Assembly: GCA_041658465.1 (NCBI GenBank)
Contig: JBBAAC010000037.1
Coordinates: 1-15,388 of the forward strand
Direction of reading: 5' to 3'
Length of the DNA: 15,388 bases
DNA from: JAJZQH01 sp041658465
Lineage (GTDB): Bacteria > UBA10199 > 2-02-FULL-44-16 > JAAZCA01
Positions 6,767-15,200 of this stretch are shown here, in pieces. The first letter of the stretch is position 1, and each line of letters begins with the position of its first letter. Position numbers and translations under genes: made by a program. The notes beneath the pieces were generated by a model. That model had not been told where the DNA came from. It made no database searches and worked only from the letters and a program-made list of their open reading frames with translations.

Positions 6767-6996
6767 AGAAGCGGAACCTCCGGGTTTTTGATGCACTCGC
6801 CGGTATAGCGCATGGCAACCGTTTTGTAGACAGACAGGAGTTCTCCAGCTTCACGATAAAACACATCCTTATCCATCGAATGGGCAACGACTTCTCCTTC
6901 GATGTTTCCTTTTGCATCTGTATCGTAGTTGACCACGGCAACCCATTGGTCAGGATACGCATTTTTGATTTCAGTCCATTTCATTCTTGAACCCAT
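6742..6996 (-). CDS. Small cassette-1 protein with W-V-A core, protease partner
   Basis: An 84-residue protein that aligns along its whole length with the 88-residue product at 8640. Shared positions are M5-x-W7-x-E9-I10, P15, W18-V19-A20, G-E-V-x-x-H, R-x-T-G and the closing L-W-Q-I. The W-V-A core and size recall small DUF5678-type domains, but I could not confirm this. The ATG at 6996 is preferred to the one at 7017: AGGAGG lies 4 nt upstream, the same gap as in the second cassette, and the two N-termini then align from residue 1. It is translated just before and overlaps the protease gene. A TATATT box (7024-7019) could serve as its -10 element. Possible roles are inhibitor, substrate, adaptor or antitoxin; none is shown by the sequence. 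Confidence 0.8.
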   Translation of the reverse strand: MGSRMKWTEIKNAYPDQWVAVVNYDTDAKGNIEGEVVAHSMDKDVFYREAGELLSVYKTVAMRYTGECIKNPEVPLLWQITHTA

Positions 6997-7080
6997 ATGA
7001 CCTCCTCTCAAAATCAAGAATATAAGCTAACACAGAGGGCTATGCCTACCCAACCCTTTTGCCCCGTGAGCTGGCAACTC

Positions 7081-7122
7081 AAAAAAAATCCCGATCGCAG
7101 CTTGCTTCAACTGCAATCAGGG
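7081..7122 (-). terminator. Intrinsic terminator downstream of tRNA-Cys
   Basis: On the minus strand, CCCTGATTGCAG (7122-7111) pairs with CTGCGATCGGG (7100-7090) around a 10-nt loop. One mismatch and one bulge interrupt the stem, and a run of eight T (7088-7081) follows. It lies 66 nt past the tRNA-Cys end and separates it from cassette 1. Five T at 7125-7129 make it potentially bidirectional. Confidence 0.85.
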
Positions 7123-7187
7123 CCTTTTTGCAACACCGAACGTTACGTTCGCCCCCACCAACTTTACCCTTTATACTGCCGTTAATG

Positions 7188-7260
7188 AGGCGGCGACCGG
7201 AATCGAACCGGTAAATAATGGTTTTGCAGACCATCCCCTTAACCATTTGGGTACGCCGCC
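7188..7260 (-). tRNA. tRNA-Cys(GCA)
   Basis: A 73-nt tRNA. Acceptor arms GGCGGCG (7260-7254) and CGCCGCC (7195-7189) pair fully, with the U73 discriminator typical of tRNA-Cys. The anticodon loop is CU-GCA-AA within ATGGT/ACCAT, and the T arm is ACCGG-TTCGATT-CCGGT. CCA is not encoded (the next bases are CAT), unlike the tRNA-Leu in this window, so it must be added enzymatically. Confidence 0.95.
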
Positions 7261-7285
7261 GATCGATCACTATTTTGGAAGGCGC

Positions 7286-7314
7286 ACCCTAAAGGATGGA
7301 TGCGAAGGTGTCAA
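7286..7314 (-). promoter_or_regulatory. Promoter of tRNA-Cys
   Basis: A perfect -35 TTGACA (7314-7309), 17-bp spacer and -10 TAGGGT (7291-7286) lie about 26 nt before the tRNA. The bases after the -10 are GCGCC, a GC-rich discriminator typical of stable-RNA promoters under stringent control. The TAGGGT hexamer matches the consensus weakly, but the spacing and position are right. Confidence 0.75.
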
Positions 7315-7380
7315 GATCGGCCCTCAGCCGGGGGTTCAAATGACTTGAAGACGCGATCAATGCGTGATAGGAGCGCCCGC

Positions 7381-8073
7381 ATGGGCATGAGATCGATAGC
7401 GGCGATGGCATGTGCCGCAGCATTGCTAGCCGGCTGTGGCTCAGGCAAAGTCTCCAAATCCAAGATCGCCGGCAGCTCGAGTCTCACCACGCAAGAGCAG
7501 GTGAACGCCGCGCGCGACGCAGCTCTGGAGGCGATGAAGCTCCCCAATCGCGCAAAGGCAAAACAAGCGGCGATGCGCGGCAGGGAGATCTCCGAGCGCT
7601 GCCTCATGGTAGCACCCGAGGAACCCGGCTGCTATTACTGGCGCGCCGTCAATACCGGGCTCTTCTACAAGTACCATGTGATCGGCTATCAGACCGGGGT
7701 CAAGTCCATGATCTCGGATTGTAAAAAGGTGATCTCGCTCAAACCCGATTACGATCATGCGGGCGCGTACCGGATACTCGGCGAGCTCTACATGCGGCTG
7801 CCCCAGACCGCGGGACGGCCGGACAGCATCACGCGCGACCTCGATCTCTCCGAGGAGAATCTGCGCAAAGCGGTCGAGGTCTCGGCGGACTATCCGGAGA
7901 ATCATATATTCCTCGCCGAGATCCTTCTGATGCAGGGCGATATCGACGGGGCGGGCAATGAACTCACGACCGCGCGCGATCTTACGCCAAGATGGAAGAA
8001 TGACGCATCATATGATGACTGGAAGCGCACGGTAGTGGCGCTCGAGCGGAAGATCAACAAGGCGAAGAAATAG
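7381..8073 (+). CDS. Lipoprotein with TPR-like helical repeats (TatT-like?)
   Basis: A 230-residue lipoprotein: a basic start, hydrophobic core and LLAGC lipobox with acylated C19, followed by Gly-Ser. The mature part is helical. YYWRAVNTG at 85-93 and the stretch near 123-193 (AGAYRILGELYMRLP ... AEILLMQGDIDGA) look like tetratricopeptide helices. The pattern resembles TatT-type components of TRAP transporters, but no transporter gene is nearby, so this is tentative. The ATG at 7381 is chosen because AGGAG lies 7 nt upstream and the signal peptide then begins at once; the in-frame start at 7300 would add an N-terminus that spoils it. It lies 48 nt before ssb on the same strand, and its upstream region is shared with the divergent tRNA-Cys. 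Confidence 0.75.
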   Translation: MGMRSIAAMACAAALLAGCGSGKVSKSKIAGSSSLTTQEQVNAARDAALEAMKLPNRAKAKQAAMRGREISERCLMVAPEEPGCYYWRAVNTGLFYKYHVIGYQTGVKSMISDCKKVISLKPDYDHAGAYRILGELYMRLPQTAGRPDSITRDLDLSEENLRKAVEVSADYPENHIFLAEILLMQGDIDGAGNELTTARDLTPRWKNDASYDDWKRTVVALERKINKAKK

Positions 8074-8121
8074 GCAGCAGGATCGATACACGCAATTCAA
8101 CCCTCAGAAAAGGAGTCCCCA

Positions 8122-8571
8122 ATGGCAAGCGTGAACAAGGTCATACTCATCGGCAACCTCGGACAGGATCCGGAAAAGCGCGTCACGGGCGGTGGACAGG
8201 TGGTGACCAACTTCAACATCGCCACTACCGAGCGCTGGAACGACAAGAGCGGCCAGAAGCAGGAGCGCACCGAGTGGCATCGCATAGTGGTGTGGGGGCC
8301 AATGGCCGAGAACTGCGCGCAATATCTCTCCAAGGGTCGGCCGGTATACATCGAGGGGAGCCTTCGCACGCGCCAGTGGGACGACAAGGAAGGCGTGAAG
8401 CGCTACACGACTGAAGTCGTGGCGCAGCGCGTTCAATTCCTGGGCTCGCCTCCAGGCGATCGCCGCGAAAACAGCGCGCCCGCGTTCGAGGGCACCGGCA
8501 GCACGGCGAATAACACGGCAAACAACACGCCGTTCGACGCAGGCTCCGGCCCGGATGATGTGCCATTCTAG
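8122..8571 (+). CDS. ssb: Single-stranded DNA-binding protein
   Basis: A 149-residue SSB. Residues 1-110 form the OB fold, with the family signatures NKVILIGNLGQDPE, the T-E-W-H-R-I-V-V-W strand and YLSKGRPVYIEGSLRTRQW. The C-terminal third is a Gly/Asn/Thr linker ending in the acidic tip DDVPF, which recruits replication and repair partners. It coats single-stranded DNA as a homotetramer during replication, recombination and repair. The start has AAGGAG 6 nt upstream. Length is normal. It may be cotranscribed with the lipoprotein gene 48 nt upstream. Cassette 2 begins 68 nt downstream and has its own candidate promoter. Confidence 0.97.
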   Translation: MASVNKVILIGNLGQDPEKRVTGGGQVVTNFNIATTERWNDKSGQKQERTEWHRIVVWGPMAENCAQYLSKGRPVYIEGSLRTRQWDDKEGVKRYTTEVVAQRVQFLGSPPGDRRENSAPAFEGTGSTANNTANNTPFDAGSGPDDVPF

Positions 8572-8593
8572 CAGGAGCCACTTGATAATCTCC

Positions 8594-8623
8594 TCGACTT
8601 AGGCACGATGCCCCACATATAAT
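8594..8623 (+). promoter_or_regulatory. Candidate promoter of protease cassette 2
   Basis: A perfect TATAAT (8618-8623) with a weak TCGACT -35 (8594-8599) at 18-bp spacing. The expected transcript start, near 8630, falls at the ribosome binding site GGAGG (8631-8635), giving a very short leader. Cassette 1 has TATATT at a similar distance from its start. Confidence 0.5.
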
Positions 8624-8639
8624 GTGAGTCGGAGGCAAT

Positions 8640-8906
8640 ATGAGTGCCAACATGACGTGGAAAGAGATAATACAGGACTTTCCAAATGAATGGGTCGCCA
8701 TCATCGATTCTAAAGGCGATACGGAGTCTCCTTTTGGTTCCATTTCCGGTGAAGTCATCACTCACAACGCTGATGAAGCTGAATTCACAAAAGCGCTCAA
8801 GAAAATAACATCCCGCAAACGCGTTGATATCCGTTTTACTGGCGATATCCTTCCTGACAACCCGGTCGGTCCCGTCTTATGGCAGATTTCAAATACGAGC
8901 TCTTAA
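8640..8906 (+). CDS. Small cassette-2 protein with W-V-A core, protease partner
   Basis: An 88-residue soluble protein, paralogue of the 84-residue product encoded at 6742-6996. W7, E9-I10, P15 and W18-V19-A20 sit at identical positions. G37-E38-V39-x-x-H42, R65-F-T-G68 and the C-terminal LWQISNTSS follow the same order. There is no signal peptide, cysteine pair or membrane segment. GGAGG lies 4 nt before the ATG. Its last 28 nt overlap the protease gene, with the protease ATG lying across the Leu-Trp codons. Composition is AT-richer than in the flanking genes (27 G/C in 60 at 8641-8700, against 36 in 60 at 7741-7800), which hints at transfer. The function is unknown; physical or regulatory partnership with the protease is inferred from the conserved gene pair. 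Confidence 0.82.
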   Translation: MSANMTWKEIIQDFPNEWVAIIDSKGDTESPFGSISGEVITHNADEAEFTKALKKITSRKRVDIRFTGDILPDNPVGPVLWQISNTSS

Positions 8907-9265
8907 AGGGCGTTCCATTTGTTATTGCTACAATCACGGGCAAAGTCCTCCAATTTACGGGGCGCTTCATCGTGGATACCGGCGCCTATATGACTATCAT
9001 CCGAACGCCTCGAATTGATGCGCTCGGATATTCCGCAAGAGACGCGACCGAACCGTTCAGCACTGAATCCGTAATTGGAAAAGAAAAAGGATATCGTCTC
9101 AAAATCAAGGCATTTGAAGTATTCGGAAAAAAGTTCGATGATTTCGAGGTTGCCGCCCTTGATCTACCGCCGCGATACAATATCGACGGATTGATCGGCA
9201 TGAATCTTCTCGGCCAATTTGACTGGTGTATTCATCCTCGAGAAAGCGTTATTTCCATCAGATAA
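8879..9265 (+). CDS. Retropepsin-like aspartic protease, cassette 2
   Basis: A 128-residue paralogue of the protease at 6383-6766. The active site is FIVDTGAYMTII with catalytic D33, the same residue number as in the other copy. Shared downstream blocks are LGYS..DA, the GKE-x-GYR stretch (67-73), FGKK-F-FEVA and GLIGMNLLGQFDWCI (104-118). One domain with one DTGA motif implies a homodimer. There is no export signal. No separate ribosome binding site is needed if it is translated by coupling: the ATG lies 28 nt inside the end of the preceding gene, in the -1 register, as in cassette 1. It converges on the giant gene, 9 bases between the stops. DTGAY replaces the commoner DTGAS, so activity should be checked rather than assumed. 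Confidence 0.85.
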   Translation: MADFKYELLKGVPFVIATITGKVLQFTGRFIVDTGAYMTIIRTPRIDALGYSARDATEPFSTESVIGKEKGYRLKIKAFEVFGKKFDDFEVAALDLPPRYNIDGLIGMNLLGQFDWCIHPRESVISIR

Positions 9266-9274
9266 GCAGGCATA

Positions 9275-12200
9275 TCACTTCCCGTTCTCCTGCAAGATTT
9301 TCTGGAACCTCTCAAGGTCTGCGGGTGTGGGCGCCTGTTCGCGGATGAGCGGGAGCCAGTAGGTCGGCGGCCTGGGATCGATCGGTCGGAAACGTTCGTA
9401 TTGATCGGGTGTCAGCATCAGATCGACCACATCGGCCGTACCGAATTTATGGCCGCGATACGCCAGCGCCATATGGTAATACTCGAGCATCTTGCTCATC
9501 TCGCGCCGACCAGCGTCGTCCGCGCGTTCCCAGCGTGCCATCCAGGAAGGCTCAGAGCCAGCTGCAAGCAGCTCTGCTGTTGCTTGTGACGGAGTTGCTC
9601 CCTCCTCTGCAGCGGACGTCTTCCCATCAGCAGCAGGCGTCGGTTTCTCCTCCGATACAGCATCATTCATTTCGCTCGCCGGCAATTGCCAAGCCATCTG
9701 GCGCAGCAGGGTCGCGAAATCCGGCGGCATGAAGCTCTCCGCGGTCTCCACGGGCATGGCTGACCACTTTCCATTGCCGCGCGGGAACACGGCCATGGCC
9801 ACGGCATGGGTTTCTGTCGTGACCTTTTTACCATCTGCAACGTAGGCGTGCGCCTTTGCCGCAGGGATCCCGCTCAAACGCAGGAGCGACATCGTCACTT
9901 CAGCGAGCTCAGCGCAGACGCCGCCGCGCACAGCGAGGATAAACCGCAGATACTCGCCGCCTTTAAGTTCGCCAGCCGCGGCGCGCCGCTGAATGCCTTC
10001 CAGTATCGCCTGCTCCGCAGCGCCTTCGTATTGTCGATATTTGATATTCTGCAGCACGAATGACTGGATGCGCTGGATCGCATCGCCCACGTTCGCACCT
10101 TCCAGCCCCTTGATCAGGGCCTGCACATCCTTCGGCATCGAGTCGAGAGGGACGGTCTCAGTGAGGGTCGCGTACCGATCGCCATAGAGTTCCTTACCGC
10201 GGCCGCGCAGTTCCGCGAGCTTCATGTCCGTAAACTTAGACGGAGGCGATGAATCCGCGAGCTCGAATTGCACCTTTCCGTCTCTCTCACTCACGACCCG
10301 TGCACCCAGCGGAATCGGCATCCTCGCGACATTCGCATCTCCCACGACCCTTCCGCGCACCATCTGCCCTTGGCCATCGCCCGCCAGCGACTCCACGGTG
10401 ATTCCCGGTACCACGGTGTAACTCCCGTGCGCAGGATCGTATGCGCCGTACACGCCATCCAGCAGATAGTTCGCATCTCCCTCAAGCAGCTGATCCAGCT
10501 TCATCCACACGGGAAATGCGGCCTCTCCCTTGCGTATCATCGCGCCCGTCGTCGTCGGGTCAAGGCGATCGCTTTCACCGATGCGCTGGCTGATCCTGGC
10601 ACTATAGTCGCTGACACCTGCACCACCCCTGGTTTTGTCGACGTCTTGAGGGGCTGACTTTTGTGACAACAAGCGATTCGAAAGTTTTATGAATGCCCCA
10701 TCCTGACATCCCCAGGCATCAATATCAGGCATTGTTAAATGTTGCTCATGCGCCCTTCTAGCCAGCCCTGTCGCTATTATAGATTCCAGCGCAACAATCG
10801 CCCGCGGTACTATTCCTCTTATCACGACGCCATTCATCGCGCGGATAATCCCTCCCTTGCTCATCTCACCCGCAAACCAATCCAGGATCACACCATAGCC
10901 ATATACCTGCGCTGCCTTATAGAGGACCTTCAAGGAATAGGGGTCAGGATGTTCGACCACTTGTTCGAGAACCGTCATTACCTCGCGTGGGGGGATCGTT
11001 TCGCCGATCTTTAGCACATCCTCGCCTTCAAATCGAAATTCAACACCCTCTATCGGCATGCGCTTTGCCTTCGGCATGTTGGAATTACTACCTGTTCCCT
11101 CGATCACACGTTGTGCGATCGATTCGCTCGTGGCGTCTTTGCCCGCCTTCACAGAAAATCCGCCGTTACGCACCAGAAAATCAGCCGCCTCCATTTCGCG
11201 CATGCGAGTCGGCATGAGCAGACGGAGTTTCTGGTAACTCAGGTCCACTTTGAACCGCCGCCCACCCACATCGACCACTTTCTCCGGCACGGTCATGTGA
11301 TTCCCCACCTGTATCGGCACGACCTCGATGCCCATTGCGCGATAATTCGTTAGCACGCGGCCCACGCCTTCGAGATCGCCTTCATTGAGGAAATTGCTCA
11401 CGAGAAAGACGCGGCTCCCGCGCGGGAGCTTGCCGCGCACGATGTCCTGATCCAGGAGTTCGAGTGCTGACATCGCGCGGCCGCCACCAGCATCCATCGT
11501 GCGCATGACGATGTGTTCGAGCGAGCCGCGCGAAGTCGTCATGGCAACGCCCTTGCCGTTCTTGCCATCGCCGATCATGAGCCCCACCGGGCCGCCGCGG
11601 CGTAGCGCTATCTCCGCGAGCGTGCCGGTCACGACGCCAAGTTGCTCGCCGCCAGCCTCCTCGTACACCTCGGGATTCACGATGATGTGCGTGTTGCGGC
11701 CCTGTTTCTGATTGTACACCACCTCGTGTACCTCGCCGTTGTGCCATACCGGGCGTCCGTAAAGCGGCTGGCCAGGCTGGACTTCGCGCATATCGCGGAA
11801 GTCGTCGCCGGAGGTGTCCGGCCTGCGGCCGCGATCCACACCGCGGTTCTGGAAACCGCGATTCTGCCCCTCGCGCACGCGATCGAGCTCGGCGGTGACC
11901 TTGCGGATAATGCCAGCAAGCCTGCCGGCTGGGTGGGGCTGACTCTTCGCCTGAGGGTCTTTGAAATGATCGATAAAAAAGGCCAAGCCCTTTAATACGT
12001 CTGTGCCATGCGCCGCCATATCCTCGAGGTTCCTCATTGCATGCTCGCCCCCGATCTTGCCAAAGGCCTCTGCAACCGCGCAGCGAACATGCTCATTGAC
12101 ATCTCCCTTCATGGATTCGAGGTCGTGCATTGCACGCTCGCCCCCGATCTTGCCAAAAGCCTTTGCGACCACCCAGCGAACAAAGTTGTTATCGTCTCCC

Positions 12201-15200
12201 ATCATGGATTCGAGGTCGTGCATTGCACGCTCGCCCCCGATCTGGCCAAAGGCCTGTGCGACCGCGCTGCGAACAGCCCCCTCATCGTCTCCCATCATGG
12301 ACTCGAGGTCGTGCATTGCACGCTCGTTGCCGATCTTGCCAAAGGCCCTTGCGACCGCGCTCCGAACAGGCTGGTCATCGTCTCCCATCATGGACTCGAG
12401 GTGAGGCATTGCACGCTCGCCCCCGATCCTGCCAAAGGCCTCTGCGACCGCGCTGCGAACAAAGTTGTTAGCGTCTCCCATCATGGACTCGAGGTGAAGC
12501 ATTGCACGCTCGTTGCCGATCTGGCCAAAGCCCTTTGCGACCATCCAGCGAACATCCCAGCGATCGTCTCTTATCATGGACTCGAGGTGAAGCATTGCAC
12601 GCTCGCCCCCGATCTCGCCAAAAGCCTTTGCGACCACCCAGCGAACTGAACTGTTATCGTCTCCCTTCATGGACTCGAGGTGAAGCATTGCACGCTCGTT
12701 GCCGATCTTGCCAAAGGCCCATGCGACATCTTGGCGAACCTCGTCTCGCGCATCGCCCTGCAGCTTTTCGAGGAGCGCCAGGCCCCTGAGGTCGCCGAGT
12801 TTGATGAGCGCCATGGCAACATCGACCGACTCCCCATGCTTGCTTAGCTGCTGCTCCACCAACCGCCGCACCTCCTCTTTCACCTCAGCGGGAATCTCGC
12901 CCGGCAACTCGGCCTCGGTCTTCTCGGTCTTTGTTTCGCCTCTCTCCGCAACAGCCGTGGGCCTTAAACCTCCAGCCGCTGCATCAATGACATGCCGAGG
13001 ACCGCTGCCAGGGCCTGCCTCACCAGCCATCGCAAACGCTGGCACAGGCGCCGCGACCTCCGCGTTTCGCGCGCGCTGCTGCCGCAGCTCTTCCAGATAC
13101 ACATCGCGCGCCTCAGGCGTCACGAGTTGCAGTTTTATGCCGTTGAAGAGCGGCACCCTGTTGTCTTTTGTCGTGATACCCGCGCTCGCGAGCAGTTCGT
13201 TTGCCTTGAGCACCGTATCGATCGAGCCGGCCTTCTTCCCCTTGCCCGCGAGGGCATCGCTGACACCGATGAGTTCATACCCGCCCACGTCGCCCTGCAC
13301 ATATGAGAGATAGATCGCCTCGGAGAGGGCGTCTGGGTTATTACCTGTCTCTTTGCTCAGCCGCAGGGCGATGCGGCGCGATGCCTCCATGTACGGCCGG
13401 CCCTTGGCCTCTGCTGCCGTGCGGCTGAGGTGCCCGCCGCTCATCTTGTCCGCTGCCTTGCCGCCGACCCGGAAGAGCAGGAGATTCTTCCACTCCTGGA
13501 AGAGGGTCGACGGCGTTTCGCGCAACCCGATCCTGTGACTGACTTTGGCGCCTGTGTAAAATCCCGTGGTCTGCGCGGCGTTATCGATCAGGCCGTATGC
13601 CACTTTCCCGTATGGACTCAGCGCCGGGAGTTTGAGGTGGTTCACGATAACTGGCGGAGACTTGGGATCGGCCAAAAACTTCACCTTGCCCATGTGCTGA
13701 CGGACGCGGCCAAGCGGCACATGCAGCAGGTGCGCAAACGTCATGCAGACTGCGAGCGAGCCCCACTCCTTGAGGAACGACCCGCGCAGATGCTCGCCCC
13801 GTGGCGCATCGAGGAACGCCGACGCGGCGTTGATGCCCGTGAACACGCCGGAACTCGCGCTGATCTGCACGGCCTCGCCACCCAGCCGCTCCAGGATGGC
13901 CTTGCCCGCGTTGCCGAGCGGCAGCCGGGAGACGAAACGCGCGAGCCACGGGGATACGCGGCCCAGCGCCACGGCCCCGAGATACTCGCCCGCGGCAGCG
14001 GGCAGGATGAAGTCCTTGACGATATCGTCGGCGATCTCCGCGCGCTTCCCGATCTCGGCAGCGTATGCCTTGAACTTCGGGACGTCGCGATAGATGTTGG
14101 CAAGAGACGCGAACTCCTGAGCCACAAGCGTATTGTCAAACTCACTGTCGCCCTCGCTCTTGAGCAGATCTAATCGATCGCCAAAAGTGCCTATGCCGAC
14201 GTCGGATTCAATGCGCACCAAATCAGCCAGCACGAACTCGTGCGCGTGATACACCTTGCCGCAGGCATCGCCGTAGTGCTCTGCTGCCAGCGCAAACTGC
14301 TCGACCTGGGAGTCCGGACGCATCCCCGAGAGCATTGTCATCGACCGCCGGCTCTCGGGATCCTGCTGCCAGATGTCGGAGAGAATCGCCTCCGTGGAGT
14401 CGAATGCGCCACTTGAAAGCCGCTGCTCCCACGCGTTGAAGAATCGCGCGAGCTGCTGGCCGCGGGCCTTGAGATCTTCGTGACCAAAGAGATTGCGCTC
14501 ATGCATGCGGCTGAGCTTGATCTCGGCCATGGAGCGCGCGGCCATGAAGGCAGGCGCCATGCGTTCGAGCCCATCGTGCCGTTGCACATACTCGGCGAGC
14601 GTTTCACGGCCGGCAATGCCTTCGGGGATCTCGCCCAGCCGCTGCCGCACCACCTCCACCTTGCCCTCGCGCATCGCCGCAAGGCCCTGCAACAGCGCCA
14701 CGTCTTCCTTGCGGCCCGCGGCCTCCGCGCGCTTAACAACCTGCCGCTCGCACGCCGCTGCCTCATCCGCATATCCGAATTGCTGGAAGATCAACCCGGC
14801 CATCCCGAGACTCTGCCTGGCACCCTCGTAATCCTGCTTTGCCGCGCGATCGATGAGCATCCATGCCACGTCGTGCGCTGCCGACTTTTCCGCTTCCCGC
14901 TCAGCCGCCGTCGTGCCTGGCACCATGATATTCGAGATCCCAAGGATCTGCCTGGCACCGTCAGGATCCTCAACGCTCATCCGCGCCATCTGGCGCAGCT
15001 GCGAGAACTCGATCTCGCTGAATGATTTGTCAGGGAGTGTGCCCTTGCCCTTCCCGTATTCATCGCACGTGAGGAGGCCGTCCTTGTTGGGGTCCATCGC
15101 CTCGGCAAGGCTCGGATCTTGCTTCGAGTCCGGATTAACGGGGATATACGAGAGCGCCGCCTCGGCATCGCTCCAGTCGTTGCGCGAGAATGCAGCGCTG

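Noticed and set aside
6767..6796. Longer N-terminus for the cassette 1 protease (ATG at 6796)
   Set aside because: The ribosome site lies inside this extension, and the paralogous protease starts at the MAD residues.
7300..7380. Upstream start of the TPR-like lipoprotein
   Set aside because: It would place 27 residues before the signal peptide and overlap the tRNA-Cys promoter; AGGAG supports the ATG at 7381.
8575..8596. AGGAG/CTCCT stem after ssb as a terminator
   Set aside because: Only 5 bp with a long loop and no T-run.
12008..12649. A + strand open frame of repeated units
   Set aside because: It is the antisense shadow of the HEAT repeat array; the minus-strand frame has coherent HEAT sequence.
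12011..12754. Possible CRISPR array (regular repeats)
   Set aside because: The 93-bp period has no unique spacers and stays in frame through the giant gene; it encodes protein repeats.
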